From Amycolatopsis mediterranei (GTDB lineage: Bacteria; Actinomycetota; Actinomycetes; Mycobacteriales; Pseudonocardiaceae): a stretch of 64,000 nucleotides of DNA. The first letter of the stretch is position 1. Each line of letters starts with the position of its first letter. Location: assembly GCF_026017845.1 (NCBI RefSeq), contig NZ_CP100416.1, positions 3,566,948 to 3,630,947 of the forward strand, written 5' to 3'. This document shows, piece by piece, positions 23,440 through 31,479 of the stretch. The position numbers and the translations under genes are program-made. A model generated the notes under the pieces. That model saw nothing but the letters and a program-made list of their open reading frames with translations. It made no database searches and had not been told where the DNA came from.

Positions 23440-24126
23440 GAACCCGCCTTCGCCCTCGACGACACCGCGTTGATCAGCTACACCTCCGGCACCAGCGGCA
23501 CGCCGAAGGGCGCTACCAACACGCACGGCAACGTCGGCACCAACGCCGCGGGCCTCGGCTCGTTCAGCGGCCTGCCCGCCGGCTCGACGCTGTTCGGGCT
23601 CGCGCCGCTGTTCCACATCACCGGCATGGTCTGCGAGCTCGGCTCCGCGATCGACATCGAGGGCACCCTCGCCCTGGCCTACCGCTTCGAACCGGGGGTC
23701 GTGCTCGACGCGTTCCTCGAGCACCAGCCGTCGTACACGGTCGGGCCGTCCACGGCCTACATGGCGCTGATGGCGCACCCGTCGTTCAGCCGGGAGCACT
23801 TCGATTCGTTCGCGCTGCTGTACTCCGGCGGCGCCGCGCTGCCGCCCGCGGTCGTCGAGGCCTTCCGGGCCAAGACCGGGCACTACATCCACAACGGCTA
23901 CGGGCTCACCGAAACCACGGCGGGCTGCGTCGTCGTCCCCGGCACCCTCGAGGCCCCGATCGACCCGGAGTCCGGCACCATCTCGATCGGCCTGCCGGTG
24001 CCGGACACGATCGTCCGGATCCTCGGCGAGAACGGCGAGGAGCTGCCGCCCGGGCAGGCGGGCGAGATCGCCGTCGAGGGCCCGATGGTCGTTTCGGGGT
24101 ACTGGAACCGCCCGGACGCCACCGCA

Positions 24127-24189
24127 ATCGGTCCGGGGGTCCGGGTGGCGGAGCCCCCGGCCCGGGGCGAAGCCCCGGTTGTTTCAGTG
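24127..24189. repeat. REP-like element inserted in frame in acyl-CoA ligase
   Basis: 63 nt between codons that otherwise read naturally as RPDATA-EALPGG. It encodes a 21-residue low-complexity loop not expected in the family. The 24-nt stretch at 24134-24157 is identical to 33749-33772 in the intergenic region of the acyl-CoA dehydrogenase operon. Confidence 0.6.
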
Positions 24190-24580
24190 GAGGCCCTGCC
24201 CGGCGGGCGGCTGCTCACCGGCGACATCGGCTTCATGGACGAGCGCGGCTGGGTCTACGTCGTCGACCGCAAGAAGGACATGATCAACGCGTCCGGCTTC
24301 AAGGTCTGGCCGCGCGAGGTCGAAGACGTCCTGTACACGCACCCGGCGGTCCGCGAGGCCGCCGTCGTCGGGATCGCCGACGCCTACCGCGGCGAGACGG
24401 TCAAGGCCTACGTCAGTCCGGCGCCGGGGACGAACGCGGACCCCGCGGAGCTGGTGGCCTGGTGCAAGGAACGGCTCGCCGCCTACAAGTACCCGCGCAC
24501 CGTCGAAGTCCTCGACGAGCTGCCGAAGACCACGAGCGGCAAGATCCTGCGCCGCGAGCTGCGGGCGCGGGGGTAACGCC

Positions 24581-25561
24581 GTGGTCGAGACCGTCCGCGG
24601 CGCGATCGCGCCGGAAGCGCTGGGCCGGGTGCTGATGCACGAGCACCTTTTCGTGCTGAGCCCGGAATTCGCCGAGAACTACCCGGAGCACGAGGGGTTC
24701 CGCGAGGACGAGCACGTCCCCGAGGCGATCCGGCGCCTGAAGGAGCTGAAGGCCGCCGGGATCGACACGATCGTCGACCCGACGGTGATCGGCCTCGGCC
24801 GGTACCTCCCGCGCGTGCAGCGGGTCGCCGCCGAGGTCGAGGTGAACATCGTCGTCGCAACCGGGCTGTACACCTACCACGACGTTCCGCACTACCTGCA
24901 CTTCCGCGGGCCCGGCACCCTGCTGCAGGGCGAGGACCCGCTGGTCGGGATGTTCGTCGGCGACCTGCGCGAAGGTATCGCGCGCACCGGCGTCAAGGCC
25001 GGCCTGCTCAAGTGCGCCACCGACGAACCGGGAGTGACACCCGGCGTCGAGCGGGTGCTGCGCGCGGTGGCGAAGGCGCACGTCGAGACGGGTGCGCCGA
25101 TCATGACCCACACGCACGCGGGCACGCGGCGCGGACTGGAGCAGCAGGCGATCTTCGCGGCCGAAGGCGTCGACCTGACCCGGGTGCTGATCGGGCACTC
25201 GGGTGATTCGACGGACCTGTCTTATCTGACGGACCTGGCCGACGCCGGTTCGCTGCTCGGGATGGACCGCTTCGGCCTCGACCTGCTGCTGCCGTTCGAG
25301 GAGCGGGTGGCCACGGTGGCGGCGCTGTGCGAACGCGGCTACGCGGGCAGCATGGTGCTCTCGCACGACGCGTCGTGCTACATCGACTGGCTGCCCGCCG
25401 CGCAGCTGCCGGCGCTCGCGCCGAACTGGCACTACCTGCACATCACCCGGGACGTGCTGCCGGCCCTGCGCGAGCGGGGGGTGTCCGAAGCGGACATCAC
25501 GACGATGCTCGTGGACAACCCGCGGCGGTTCCTGTCGTGGCGTTATCCTGGTGCGTCCTGA
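24581..25561 (+). CDS. phosphotriesterase-like lactonase
   Basis: A 326-residue amidohydrolase-superfamily TIM barrel of the phosphotriesterase family. Metal ligands are LMHEHLFVL (HxH), the carboxylated Lys in AGLLKCATDEPG, His in MTHTHAG and IGHSGD, and Asp in VLSHDASC. PTE-like lactonases hydrolyse gamma- and delta-lactones, including acyl-homoserine lactones, to hydroxy acids. GTG start four bases after the acyl-CoA ligase stop; the TetR gene follows 14 bp later. In Mycobacterium tuberculosis a PTE homologue (php, Rv0230c) also lies beside fad and TetR genes. With the ligase it could feed 4- or 5-hydroxyacyl-CoA into the downstream pathway. Confidence 0.88.
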   Translation: MVETVRGAIAPEALGRVLMHEHLFVLSPEFAENYPEHEGFREDEHVPEAIRRLKELKAAGIDTIVDPTVIGLGRYLPRVQRVAAEVEVNIVVATGLYTYHDVPHYLHFRGPGTLLQGEDPLVGMFVGDLREGIARTGVKAGLLKCATDEPGVTPGVERVLRAVAKAHVETGAPIMTHTHAGTRRGLEQQAIFAAEGVDLTRVLIGHSGDSTDLSYLTDLADAGSLLGMDRFGLDLLLPFEERVATVAALCERGYAGSMVLSHDASCYIDWLPAAQLPALAPNWHYLHITRDVLPALRERGVSEADITTMLVDNPRRFLSWRYPGAS

Positions 25562-25575
25562 GAGGGGGTCCTGCG

Positions 25576-26202
25576 GTGACTCGAGCAAGCACCCGCAAGC
25601 CGGGCGAGGCCACCGGCGACGACCAGGCCGCCGTGCCCCGGCGGTTGCTGGAACACGCCACGAAGCTGTTCGCCAAGAAGGGCTTCGACCGCACGTCCGT
25701 CCAGGAGATCGTCGAGGCGGCGGGCGTCACCAAGGGCGCGATGTACCACTACTTCGGCTCGAAGGACGACCTGCTCTACGAGATCTACGCGCGGGTCCTG
25801 CGCGAGCAGACCCGCCAGTTGGAGAGCGTGGCCTCGTCGGACGCGCCGCTGCGGGAGCGGCTGGCGGCGGCGGCGTCCGACGTCGTGGTGTCGAGCATCG
25901 ACAACCTCGACGACAACACGATCTTCCTGCAGTCGATGCACCAGCTGTCCCCGGACAAGCAGAAGGCGGTGCGGGCGGAGCGCCGGAAGTACCACGAGCG
26001 GTTCCGCGGGCTGGTCGAAGAGGGGCAGGCTTCCGGGGAATTCCGGACCGACAAGCCGGCCGACGTGGTGGTGGACTTCTTCTTCGGGTCCGTGCACCAC
26101 CTGGGGTCGTGGTACCGCCGGAGCGGGTCGCTGACGGCCCGCCAGATCGGCGACCACTACGCGGACCTCCTGCTGGATGCGTTGCGGCCGCCGGTGGGCT
26201 AG
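25576..26202 (+). CDS. TetR/AcrR-family regulator
   Basis: 208 residues. N-terminal helix-turn-helix at about 22-68 (LLEHATKLFAKKGFDRTSVQEIVEAAGVTKGAMYHYFGSK split over two helices), then a TetR C-terminal ligand pocket (DFFFGSVHHLGSWYR). GTG 25576 with AGAGGGGG. It is last in the operon behind the acyl-CoA ligase and lactonase, so it likely autoregulates through ACCGACCGGTCGGT at 22829 and also the matching site at 33795. The effector is likely an acyl-CoA or lactone-derived CoA ester (inference). Confidence 0.9.
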   Translation: MTRASTRKPGEATGDDQAAVPRRLLEHATKLFAKKGFDRTSVQEIVEAAGVTKGAMYHYFGSKDDLLYEIYARVLREQTRQLESVASSDAPLRERLAAAASDVVVSSIDNLDDNTIFLQSMHQLSPDKQKAVRAERRKYHERFRGLVEEGQASGEFRTDKPADVVVDFFFGSVHHLGSWYRRSGSLTARQIGDHYADLLLDALRPPVG

Positions 26203-26262
26203 TGCCCGGGTCAGCCGGATGAAGGCTTTTCCGCCCCGGACCCGGCTCCGCACACCGGCCGG

Positions 26263-26520
26263 GTGGACGGGACGTCCGGGCACCAGCGGCAGCCTCGGCA
26301 GCCGGTGCGGCGGGAGCAGGTCACCGGTAAGCCGCAGGCCGGTGCGGTCCCGGCCGACCCGTTGCTGCTGCTCCAGCGCACCGCCGGCCATGCCGCGGTC
26401 GGCGCCTTGCTGCGCCCGCGGCGACGTGTTCCTCCAGCGCCGGCCCGGGACGCGGCGGCCGAGGCGGGGCAGGTGAGGCGTCACCGGGATTTCGCTCAGC
26501 GACTTGTGAGCACCCGCTAG
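26263..26520 (+). CDS. small ORF with QRTAGHAAV motif, doubtful
   Basis: An 85-codon ORF filling most of the gap between the TetR gene and the convergent hydrolase. It contains LLLLQRTAGHAAVGALL, which resembles the LQRxAGNxAV motif seen near the start of DUF4157 or contractile-injection-system-associated actinomycete proteins. No good ribosome-binding site precedes the GTG, and the C-terminus is Arg/Ala-rich. It could be a remnant of a larger gene. The rest of 26203-26516 shows nothing else. Confidence 0.3.
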   Translation: MDGTSGHQRQPRQPVRREQVTGKPQAGAVPADPLLLLQRTAGHAAVGALLRPRRRVPPAPARDAAAEAGQVRRHRDFAQRLVSTR

Positions 26521-27395
26521 TGCCGCTGGAAGTGGTCCAGCAGCAGGGCGCTCACCTCGTCGGGCACCTCCATCGCCATCCACTGGCTCGCGCCCTCGAT
26601 GATCTGGAAGCGGTACTCCGCGTCGATGTGGTGGACCGTCTGTTCCGCCGCGCTCTGGCCGAGGTAGGGGTCTTCGCGGCCCCACAGGTACAGCGTCGGG
26701 ACCTTGATGCGGCCCGCCGGGATGTCGAACTCGTCGTTCGTCGCTCCGCGGTACCAATTCAACGTCGCCGTCAGGGCGCCCGGTTCGGAAAGGCGGGTCA
26801 CCGCGCGTTCGACGATTGCTTCCGGAATACGGCGGCTGTAAACAGCCCGTAATTGCGCGGCTTCGTCGCGTAAGAGGTATTTCTCGGCTTTGCCGGCCTC
26901 GCGGCGGAAGAAGCGGATGTAGCCGAGGTCGTGGGACTGGCCGTCGTCGGTGGCCACCGCGCGCTGGAGGGCCGCCGGATGGGGCGTGGACAGCACCGTC
27001 AGGGATCGGAGGCGGTCCGGGTGGGCCGCCGCCAGTGCCCAGGCCACCATGCCGCCCCAGTCGCGGGCGACGAGGTGGAAGCGGTCCGCTCCCTGGCTGT
27101 CGGCGAACGCGAGGGCGTCGCCGACCAGGTGCTCGAGCGTGTAGTGCTCGACGCCGTCCGGGCGCGCGCCCGCCGCGTAACCGCGCTGGTCGACGGCCAA
27201 GGCGCGGTAGCCGGCCTCGCCGAGGGCGTGGAGCTGCTCGGTCCACGCGTCGGCGAACTCGGGCCAGCCGTGCAGCAGCAGGACCAGTTCGCCCGAGGCC
27301 GGTCCGGCCGCGAGCGCGCTGTGGTGGTGACCGCCGATGGTGACGGTCAATTGCTCCAGCGCACCGGCGTCGGCCGGCGCGACGGCTGTTTCCAT
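26517..27395 (-). CDS. alpha/beta hydrolase, epoxide-hydrolase-like, catalytic His replaced
   Basis: A 292-residue alpha/beta hydrolase. The oxyanion motif is LLLHGWPEFADAW, the nucleophile Asp is in LVARDWGGMVAW, the lid contains the Tyr-bearing cap, and the third-strand acid is in LWGREDPYLG. At the position of the catalytic His (usually GASHWxxxE) the sequence reads GASQWMAMEVP; codon CAG at 26574-26583 is clear. Without that base the classical epoxide hydrolase turnover should stop at the ester intermediate. ATG 27395. It could be a binding protein or use another residue. Confidence 0.82.
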   Translation of the reverse strand: METAVAPADAGALEQLTVTIGGHHHSALAAGPASGELVLLLHGWPEFADAWTEQLHALGEAGYRALAVDQRGYAAGARPDGVEHYTLEHLVGDALAFADSQGADRFHLVARDWGGMVAWALAAAHPDRLRSLTVLSTPHPAALQRAVATDDGQSHDLGYIRFFRREAGKAEKYLLRDEAAQLRAVYSRRIPEAIVERAVTRLSEPGALTATLNWYRGATNDEFDIPAGRIKVPTLYLWGREDPYLGQSAAEQTVHHIDAEYRFQIIEGASQWMAMEVPDEVSALLLDHFQRH

Positions 27396-27532
27396 GGCGC
27401 ACAGGCTAGATCCGGGGGCCGGGGGAAAACCATGGGAAGTAGGGCATTTTTGTCACCCTTTACCCGTGAAGTGGCCTTGCTCACAAAATTTTCGCTCAGG
27501 TGAGCGAGATTCCGAACGAAACTGAATTTTCT

Positions 27533-29047
27533 TCATGAATTCGCGCATAGCCGCTGGAGGTCGACCACGGCCTTGTCGACCGCGAAGACGTCGGCCGGGA
27601 GGTGCTTCGTCGAGTCCGTGGCCCCGCCGCCGAGCAGGGTGACGTAGCAGCCGTAGTCGATCGCGTACCCGTCGTACAGCCGGCCCGGGCGGCGCGGGTC
27701 GACGACGCCGCGCCGGAGGATGTGGAGCAGCCGCGCGTCGCAGAGCGTGTCGACCGCCGCCGGGCGGTCCCCGGTCGGCAGCAGGAACGTCCGGGACCGG
27801 CGCCGGCCGATCACCTCGTCGACCAGGAGACCGAGGAGCCGGTCGGCTTCGGTGTCGCGGCTGATGACGGACTGCTTGTCCCGCAGGTACCAGTCGCGCG
27901 CCGCCCGGCGCACGTGCGCGAGGGTGATCCGCCCGCCGTGGGCCTGCTGGGCGGCCAGTGCCGCGATGTTGATCGCGTCGCGCGGGACGCCCTCCGCCGC
28001 CCGGACGAGCTCGGGGAACGCGCCGCTGCGGAAGGCGGCGTCGACGAAGTCACCGGGCACCGCCGCCGGCAGCATCGAGGCGAGGATCGGCCGGACGTGG
28101 CTGGCGAACAGCTCCCGGAAGAACCCCTGGGCCGCCTCTGGCGACTGGTCGAAGACCAGGGCGTCGTCGAGGCTGACGGCGGACGCCGCGTCCGAGCCGA
28201 CCTCGATGCCGAGGTAGTCGTTCTCGAGCGGGACGAAGAAGCGCGCACGGTGCTCGATCGCGGCGATCTTCACGGTGACACCCCGGGCGGGCAGGACGCT
28301 GCGCCGCAGCAGATCCGCCAGGAACGGCTGCAGGTCGACGGGCACGCTGCTCCACTCGTCGAGCAGCAGCCACAGCCGGGCGGGCCGGACGCCGTCGGCC
28401 ACGGCCTGGACCGCGCGGCTCAGCGGGCCGAACAGCACCCGGTGCTGCTCGACGCCGGTGCGCTTGCGGCGGCTCGACGCCGTCGCCGACGTCTTGTGCC
28501 GTGCGGAAGCCCGAGCGCCGCCTCTCGGCGTCACCGACAATTCCGCCGTGTATTCCCGTTCCCGAGCGTCGCCGAAAGTCTGTTCCTGTTCGGTTTCGCC
28601 GATGACTTCCACTTCGGTGGCGGCGGACACCAATGCGTCGAGACCGCGCAGAAGGGCGTCCTGGTCCGGGGAACTGCCGTCGACGGCGTAGGAGAAAAGC
28701 CGGTCGTGGACGGCCTCGAGGGTGTCGACCAGCAATTGCGTGCCGCGCTGGGCGGGGCTCAACGCGGTGTTGGCGTACAGGCCGCCCGTGGACCCGATCG
28801 TCCGCAGGTCGAGGTGGATCGCGAGGTCCCCGGTGCGCTCGGCGAGGTCCTGCAGGTGCAGCAACGCGTGCGTCTTCCCGGTGCCGCGGCGGCCGAACAG
28901 GATCTGGTGGTCGGCCGAATTGATCATCGCGGAAAACGATCCGGCGGCGACGTAGGTCGCGGCCAGTGTCGATCGGTCGGCGCTTTCCGCCCGCCGGGGA
29001 ATGCGCATCAGGGCCTGGTTGAGGTGCAGCTGGATGGCCTGGGCCAT
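27533..29047 (-). CDS. ORC/CDC6-like AAA ATPase
   Basis: 504 residues. Walker A FGRRGTGKTHALLHL at about 51-65, and a Walker B-like LWLLLDEWSSVP near 260. A linker rich in Arg/Ser/Thr (TPRGGARASARHKTSATASSRRK) interrupts the ATPase core at about 190-215. The C-terminal third contains a winged-helix-like RITLAHVRRAARDWYLRDKQ. It resembles ORC-CDC6 family P-loop ATPases that occur alone or in defence islands, and is not a replication initiator in this context. ATG 29047. It is a single gene with an AT-rich 3' flank and no partner visible. Confidence 0.75.
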   Translation of the reverse strand: MAQAIQLHLNQALMRIPRRAESADRSTLAATYVAAGSFSAMINSADHQILFGRRGTGKTHALLHLQDLAERTGDLAIHLDLRTIGSTGGLYANTALSPAQRGTQLLVDTLEAVHDRLFSYAVDGSSPDQDALLRGLDALVSAATEVEVIGETEQEQTFGDAREREYTAELSVTPRGGARASARHKTSATASSRRKRTGVEQHRVLFGPLSRAVQAVADGVRPARLWLLLDEWSSVPVDLQPFLADLLRRSVLPARGVTVKIAAIEHRARFFVPLENDYLGIEVGSDAASAVSLDDALVFDQSPEAAQGFFRELFASHVRPILASMLPAAVPGDFVDAAFRSGAFPELVRAAEGVPRDAINIAALAAQQAHGGRITLAHVRRAARDWYLRDKQSVISRDTEADRLLGLLVDEVIGRRRSRTFLLPTGDRPAAVDTLCDARLLHILRRGVVDPRRPGRLYDGYAIDYGCYVTLLGGGATDSTKHLPADVFAVDKAVVDLQRLCANS

Positions 29048-29110
29048 GGGAGTCAGCCTACGGCAGCGGGTGCACCGCCCGGCACGGCCGAATGTGTTGC
29101 GAAACGCGGA

Positions 29111-29144
29111 AAACGGCCCGTTCCCCGGCGGGAACGGGCCGTTT
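29111..29144. terminator. hairpin terminator of acyl-CoA dehydrogenase operon
   Basis: Perfect 15-bp arms (29111-29125 and 29130-29144), 4-nt loop, ending in TTT on either strand. It follows the last acyl-CoA dehydrogenase gene and precedes the ATPase gene. Confidence 0.7.
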
Positions 29145-29191
29145 CCGGGACAACGCAGCGCGAAGCCCTCCATCGAGGGGGATGGAGGGAT

Positions 29192-30298
29192 TCAGGCGGG
29201 CAGGTCGATCAGCTCCGCCAGCCGGGCCCGGTGCCGGCCCGGGGTGCCGAGGGCGAGCTCGTCCGCTTTGGCGCGCTTGAGGTACAGGTGCGCCGGGTGC
29301 TCCCACGTCATCCCGATGCCGCCGTGCAGCTGGATCGCCTCCTCCGCCGCGTGCACGGCGATCGGGGCGTTGCGGGCCTGGGCCACCGCCACCGCGATCG
29401 GCACGTCGGTGCCGGTGGCCAGCGCGTCCGCGGCGTTGCGGGCCGCCGCGCGGGCGAGCACCAGGTCCGTGTACAGGTTCGCCAGCCGGTGCTTGAGCGA
29501 CTGGAACCCGCCGACCGGGCGGCCGAACTGGTACCGGCCCTTGAGGTAGGTCACCGTCTCGGTGAGCGCCCACTCGGCGACGCCCGTCTGCTCCGAGGCG
29601 AGGATGCCCGCCCCGAACAGCAGCGCCTGCTCCAGCGCCGCGGCGGCCTCCGGGCCCGAGGCGACCAGCGTGGCCGGGGCGTTGTCCAGCGCTACGTCGG
29701 CCACCCGCCGCGTCAGGTCGAACGACACCAGCTCGGTCACCGTCGCGTCGGCCGCCGAGACGACGTACAGACCCGGCCCGTCGGGGCCCGCCGCCGGGAC
29801 GACCAGCAGGTCCGCCACCGACGCGTCGGCGACCGTGCCCACCCGGCCGCTCAAGGTCCCGGACGCCGACACCGTCACCGACGCCGGGAAACCCGCGCCC
29901 GGCGCCGTCGAGAGCGGCACCGCCAGCGCGCCGATCGCCTGGCCCGCCGCGAGCCGGCCGACGAAGTCGCGGTCGGCCGTGTGCAGCAGCGCCGTCGTCG
30001 CCAGCACGACGCTGCCGAGGAACGGCACGGGCGCGACACTGCGGCCCAGCTCTTCGGCGACGACGGCGACCTCGCGGGCCGACGCGCCGTGGCCGCCCAG
30101 CTCCTCCGGCACCGCCAGCCCGGCCACGCCCACCTCGTCGGCCAGCGTGCGCCACAGCTTCAGGTCGTAACCCTCGGCCGTCTCGATGCGCGCGAGCAAC
30201 GCCGGCGCGTCGGCCTTCGCCTTGAGCAGGTCCCGGACCGAAGCCCGCAGGTCCTCTTCGACGTCGGAATACAGCAGGTCAGGCGATGTTTGACTCAT
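29192..30298 (-). CDS. acyl-CoA dehydrogenase, small-subunit type
   Basis: A 368-residue ACAD with a divergent middle domain but clear C-terminal motifs (GRYQFGRPVGGFQSLKHRLA and QLHGGIGMTWEHPAHLYLKR). It fits the small partner of the heterotetrameric (alpha2-beta2) FadE pairs known from mycobacterial cholesterol side-chain degradation. Its ATG overlaps the stop of the larger ACAD by four bases. It is the last gene of the APH-ACAD operon. FAD-dependent alpha,beta-dehydrogenation of acyl-CoA is expected only together with its partner. Confidence 0.87.
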   Translation of the reverse strand: MSQTSPDLLYSDVEEDLRASVRDLLKAKADAPALLARIETAEGYDLKLWRTLADEVGVAGLAVPEELGGHGASAREVAVVAEELGRSVAPVPFLGSVVLATTALLHTADRDFVGRLAAGQAIGALAVPLSTAPGAGFPASVTVSASGTLSGRVGTVADASVADLLVVPAAGPDGPGLYVVSAADATVTELVSFDLTRRVADVALDNAPATLVASGPEAAAALEQALLFGAGILASEQTGVAEWALTETVTYLKGRYQFGRPVGGFQSLKHRLANLYTDLVLARAAARNAADALATGTDVPIAVAVAQARNAPIAVHAAEEAIQLHGGIGMTWEHPAHLYLKRAKADELALGTPGRHRARLAELIDLPA

Positions 30299-31479
30299 CG
30301 GGGGAGGTCCTTCCAGGCGACGTCCTTGTCGACGCGCGGCTCCGAGGGCAGCCCCAGCACGCGCTCGGCGATGATGTTGCGCAGGACCTCCGAGGTGCCG
30401 CCCTCGATGGAGTTCCCCTTCGCGCGCAGGTAGCGGTAACCGGCTTCGCGGCCGATGAAGTCGACGATCGCCGGCCGCCGGAACGTCCAGTCGTCGTAGG
30501 CCAGGCCCTCCTCGCCGAGCAGTTCGACCTCCAGGCCGGTGAGCGCCTGGTTGAGCTCGGAGAAGGCGACCTTCATGGCCGAGCCCTCCGGCCCGGGCGC
30601 GCCCGCCGTGAGCTGCTGGCGCAGCCGGGTGCCGGCCAGCCGCAGCGTTTCCGCCTCGACCCAGTGCCGGACCAGGCGGTCGCGCAGCTCCGGCGTGCGC
30701 AGTTCGGGCCGTTCGCGCCAGGTCTTCGCGACGATCCCGATCAGCCCGCCTTCGCGCGGCTGGACGTACCCGCCGATCGCGACGCGCTCGTTCATCAGCG
30801 TCGTCTGGGCGACCTTCCAGCCCTCGCCGACCGCGCCGAGGCGCTGGGTGTCCGGGATGCGGACGTCGGTCAGGAACACCTCGTTGAACTCGGCTTCGCC
30901 GGTGATCTGGCGCAGCGGCCGCACCTCGACACCGGGCGCGGTCATGTCGCACAGGAAGTACGTCATGCCCTGGTGCTTCGGCACGTCCGGGTCGGTGCGG
31001 GTGACCAGGATCGCCCACTGGGACTCGTGTGCACCGGAGGTCCACACCTTCTGGCCGGTGACGATCCAGTCGTCGCCGTCGCGCACTGCCCGCGTGCCGA
31101 GCGCGGCGAGGTCGGAGCCGGCGCCGGGCTCGGAGAACAGCTGGCACCACACCTCCTCGCCGGTCCACAGTGGACGCAGGAAGCGCTCGCGCTGCTCCGG
31201 CGTGCCGAAGGCGAGGATGGTCGGCGCGGCCATGCCGAGGCCGATGCCGATCCGGCGCGGGTTGTTGTCCGGCGCACCCGCCGCGGTGAACACTTCGTCC
31301 ACAACGGACTGCAGGGCGCGCGGCGCGTTCTGCCCGCCGAGCCCGGCGGGGAAGTGGATCCAGGCGAGCCCGGCGTCGAACCGCGCCCGCAGGAACTCCA
31401 TGCGGTCGGTCGACGCGGGGTCGTGCGACGCGAGGAACTCGGTCGCCTGGCGGGTCAGGTCTTCGGCGGTGACAGTCAC
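30295..31479 (-). CDS. acyl-CoA dehydrogenase, large-subunit type
   Basis: A 394-residue [23 protein letters not shown] and [20 protein letters not shown] (flavin and substrate loops), and C-terminal [24 protein letters not shown]. The start is GTG at 31479 in a 4-bp overlap with the upstream ACAD. With the next gene it likely forms an alpha2-beta2 enzyme. Its substrate is probably a branched or modified acyl-CoA that arises from the kinase/ACAD11-like step. Confidence 0.89.
   Translation of the reverse strand: MTVTAEDLTRQATEFLASHDPASTDRMEFLRARFDAGLAWIHFPAGLGGQNAPRALQSVVDEVFTAAGAPDNNPRRIGIGLGMAAPTILAFGTPEQRERFLRPLWTGEEVWCQLFSEPGAGSDLAALGTRAVRDGDDWIVTGQKVWTSGAHESQWAILVTRTDPDVPKHQGMTYFLCDMTAPGVEVRPLRQITGEAEFNEVFLTDVRIPDTQRLGAVGEGWKVAQTTLMNERVAIGGYVQPREGGLIGIVAKTWRERPELRTPELRDRLVRHWVEAETLRLAGTRLRQQLTAGAPGPEGSAMKVAFSELNQALTGLEVELLGEEGLAYDDWTFRRPAIVDFIGREAGYRYLRAKGNSIEGGTSEVLRNIIAERVLGLPSEPRVDKDVAWKDLPR

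Larger units (their letters stand above)
22862..24576 (+). pseudogene. acyl-CoA ligase (FadD type), frameshifted
   Basis: An AMP-forming acyl-CoA synthetase split over two frames. The N-terminal part (ATG 22862 with GGAGGT, MSWYDAKPWLAS) runs to a stop near 23473. The rest (ISYTSGTSGTPKGA, the ATP-binding P-loop; GYGLTETTAG; TGDIGFMDERGWVYVVDRKKDMI; KTTSGKILRRELR, the C-terminal Lys) is in another frame to 24576. Both parts overlap without a conserved gap. Removing 20 nt at 23420-23439, a CGGGGC-CGAA-GCCCCG hairpin, restores a continuous reading. A second palindromic segment adds 21 codons in frame at 24127-24189. Either a true pseudogene, a slippery site, or an assembly error in GC-rich hairpin DNA. 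First gene of an operon with the lactonase and TetR. Confidence 0.8.

Noticed and set aside
24581..25561. Organophosphate-degrading phosphotriesterase
   Set aside because: Placement with ligase and TetR, and family knowledge of PTE-like lactonases, favour lactone hydrolysis.
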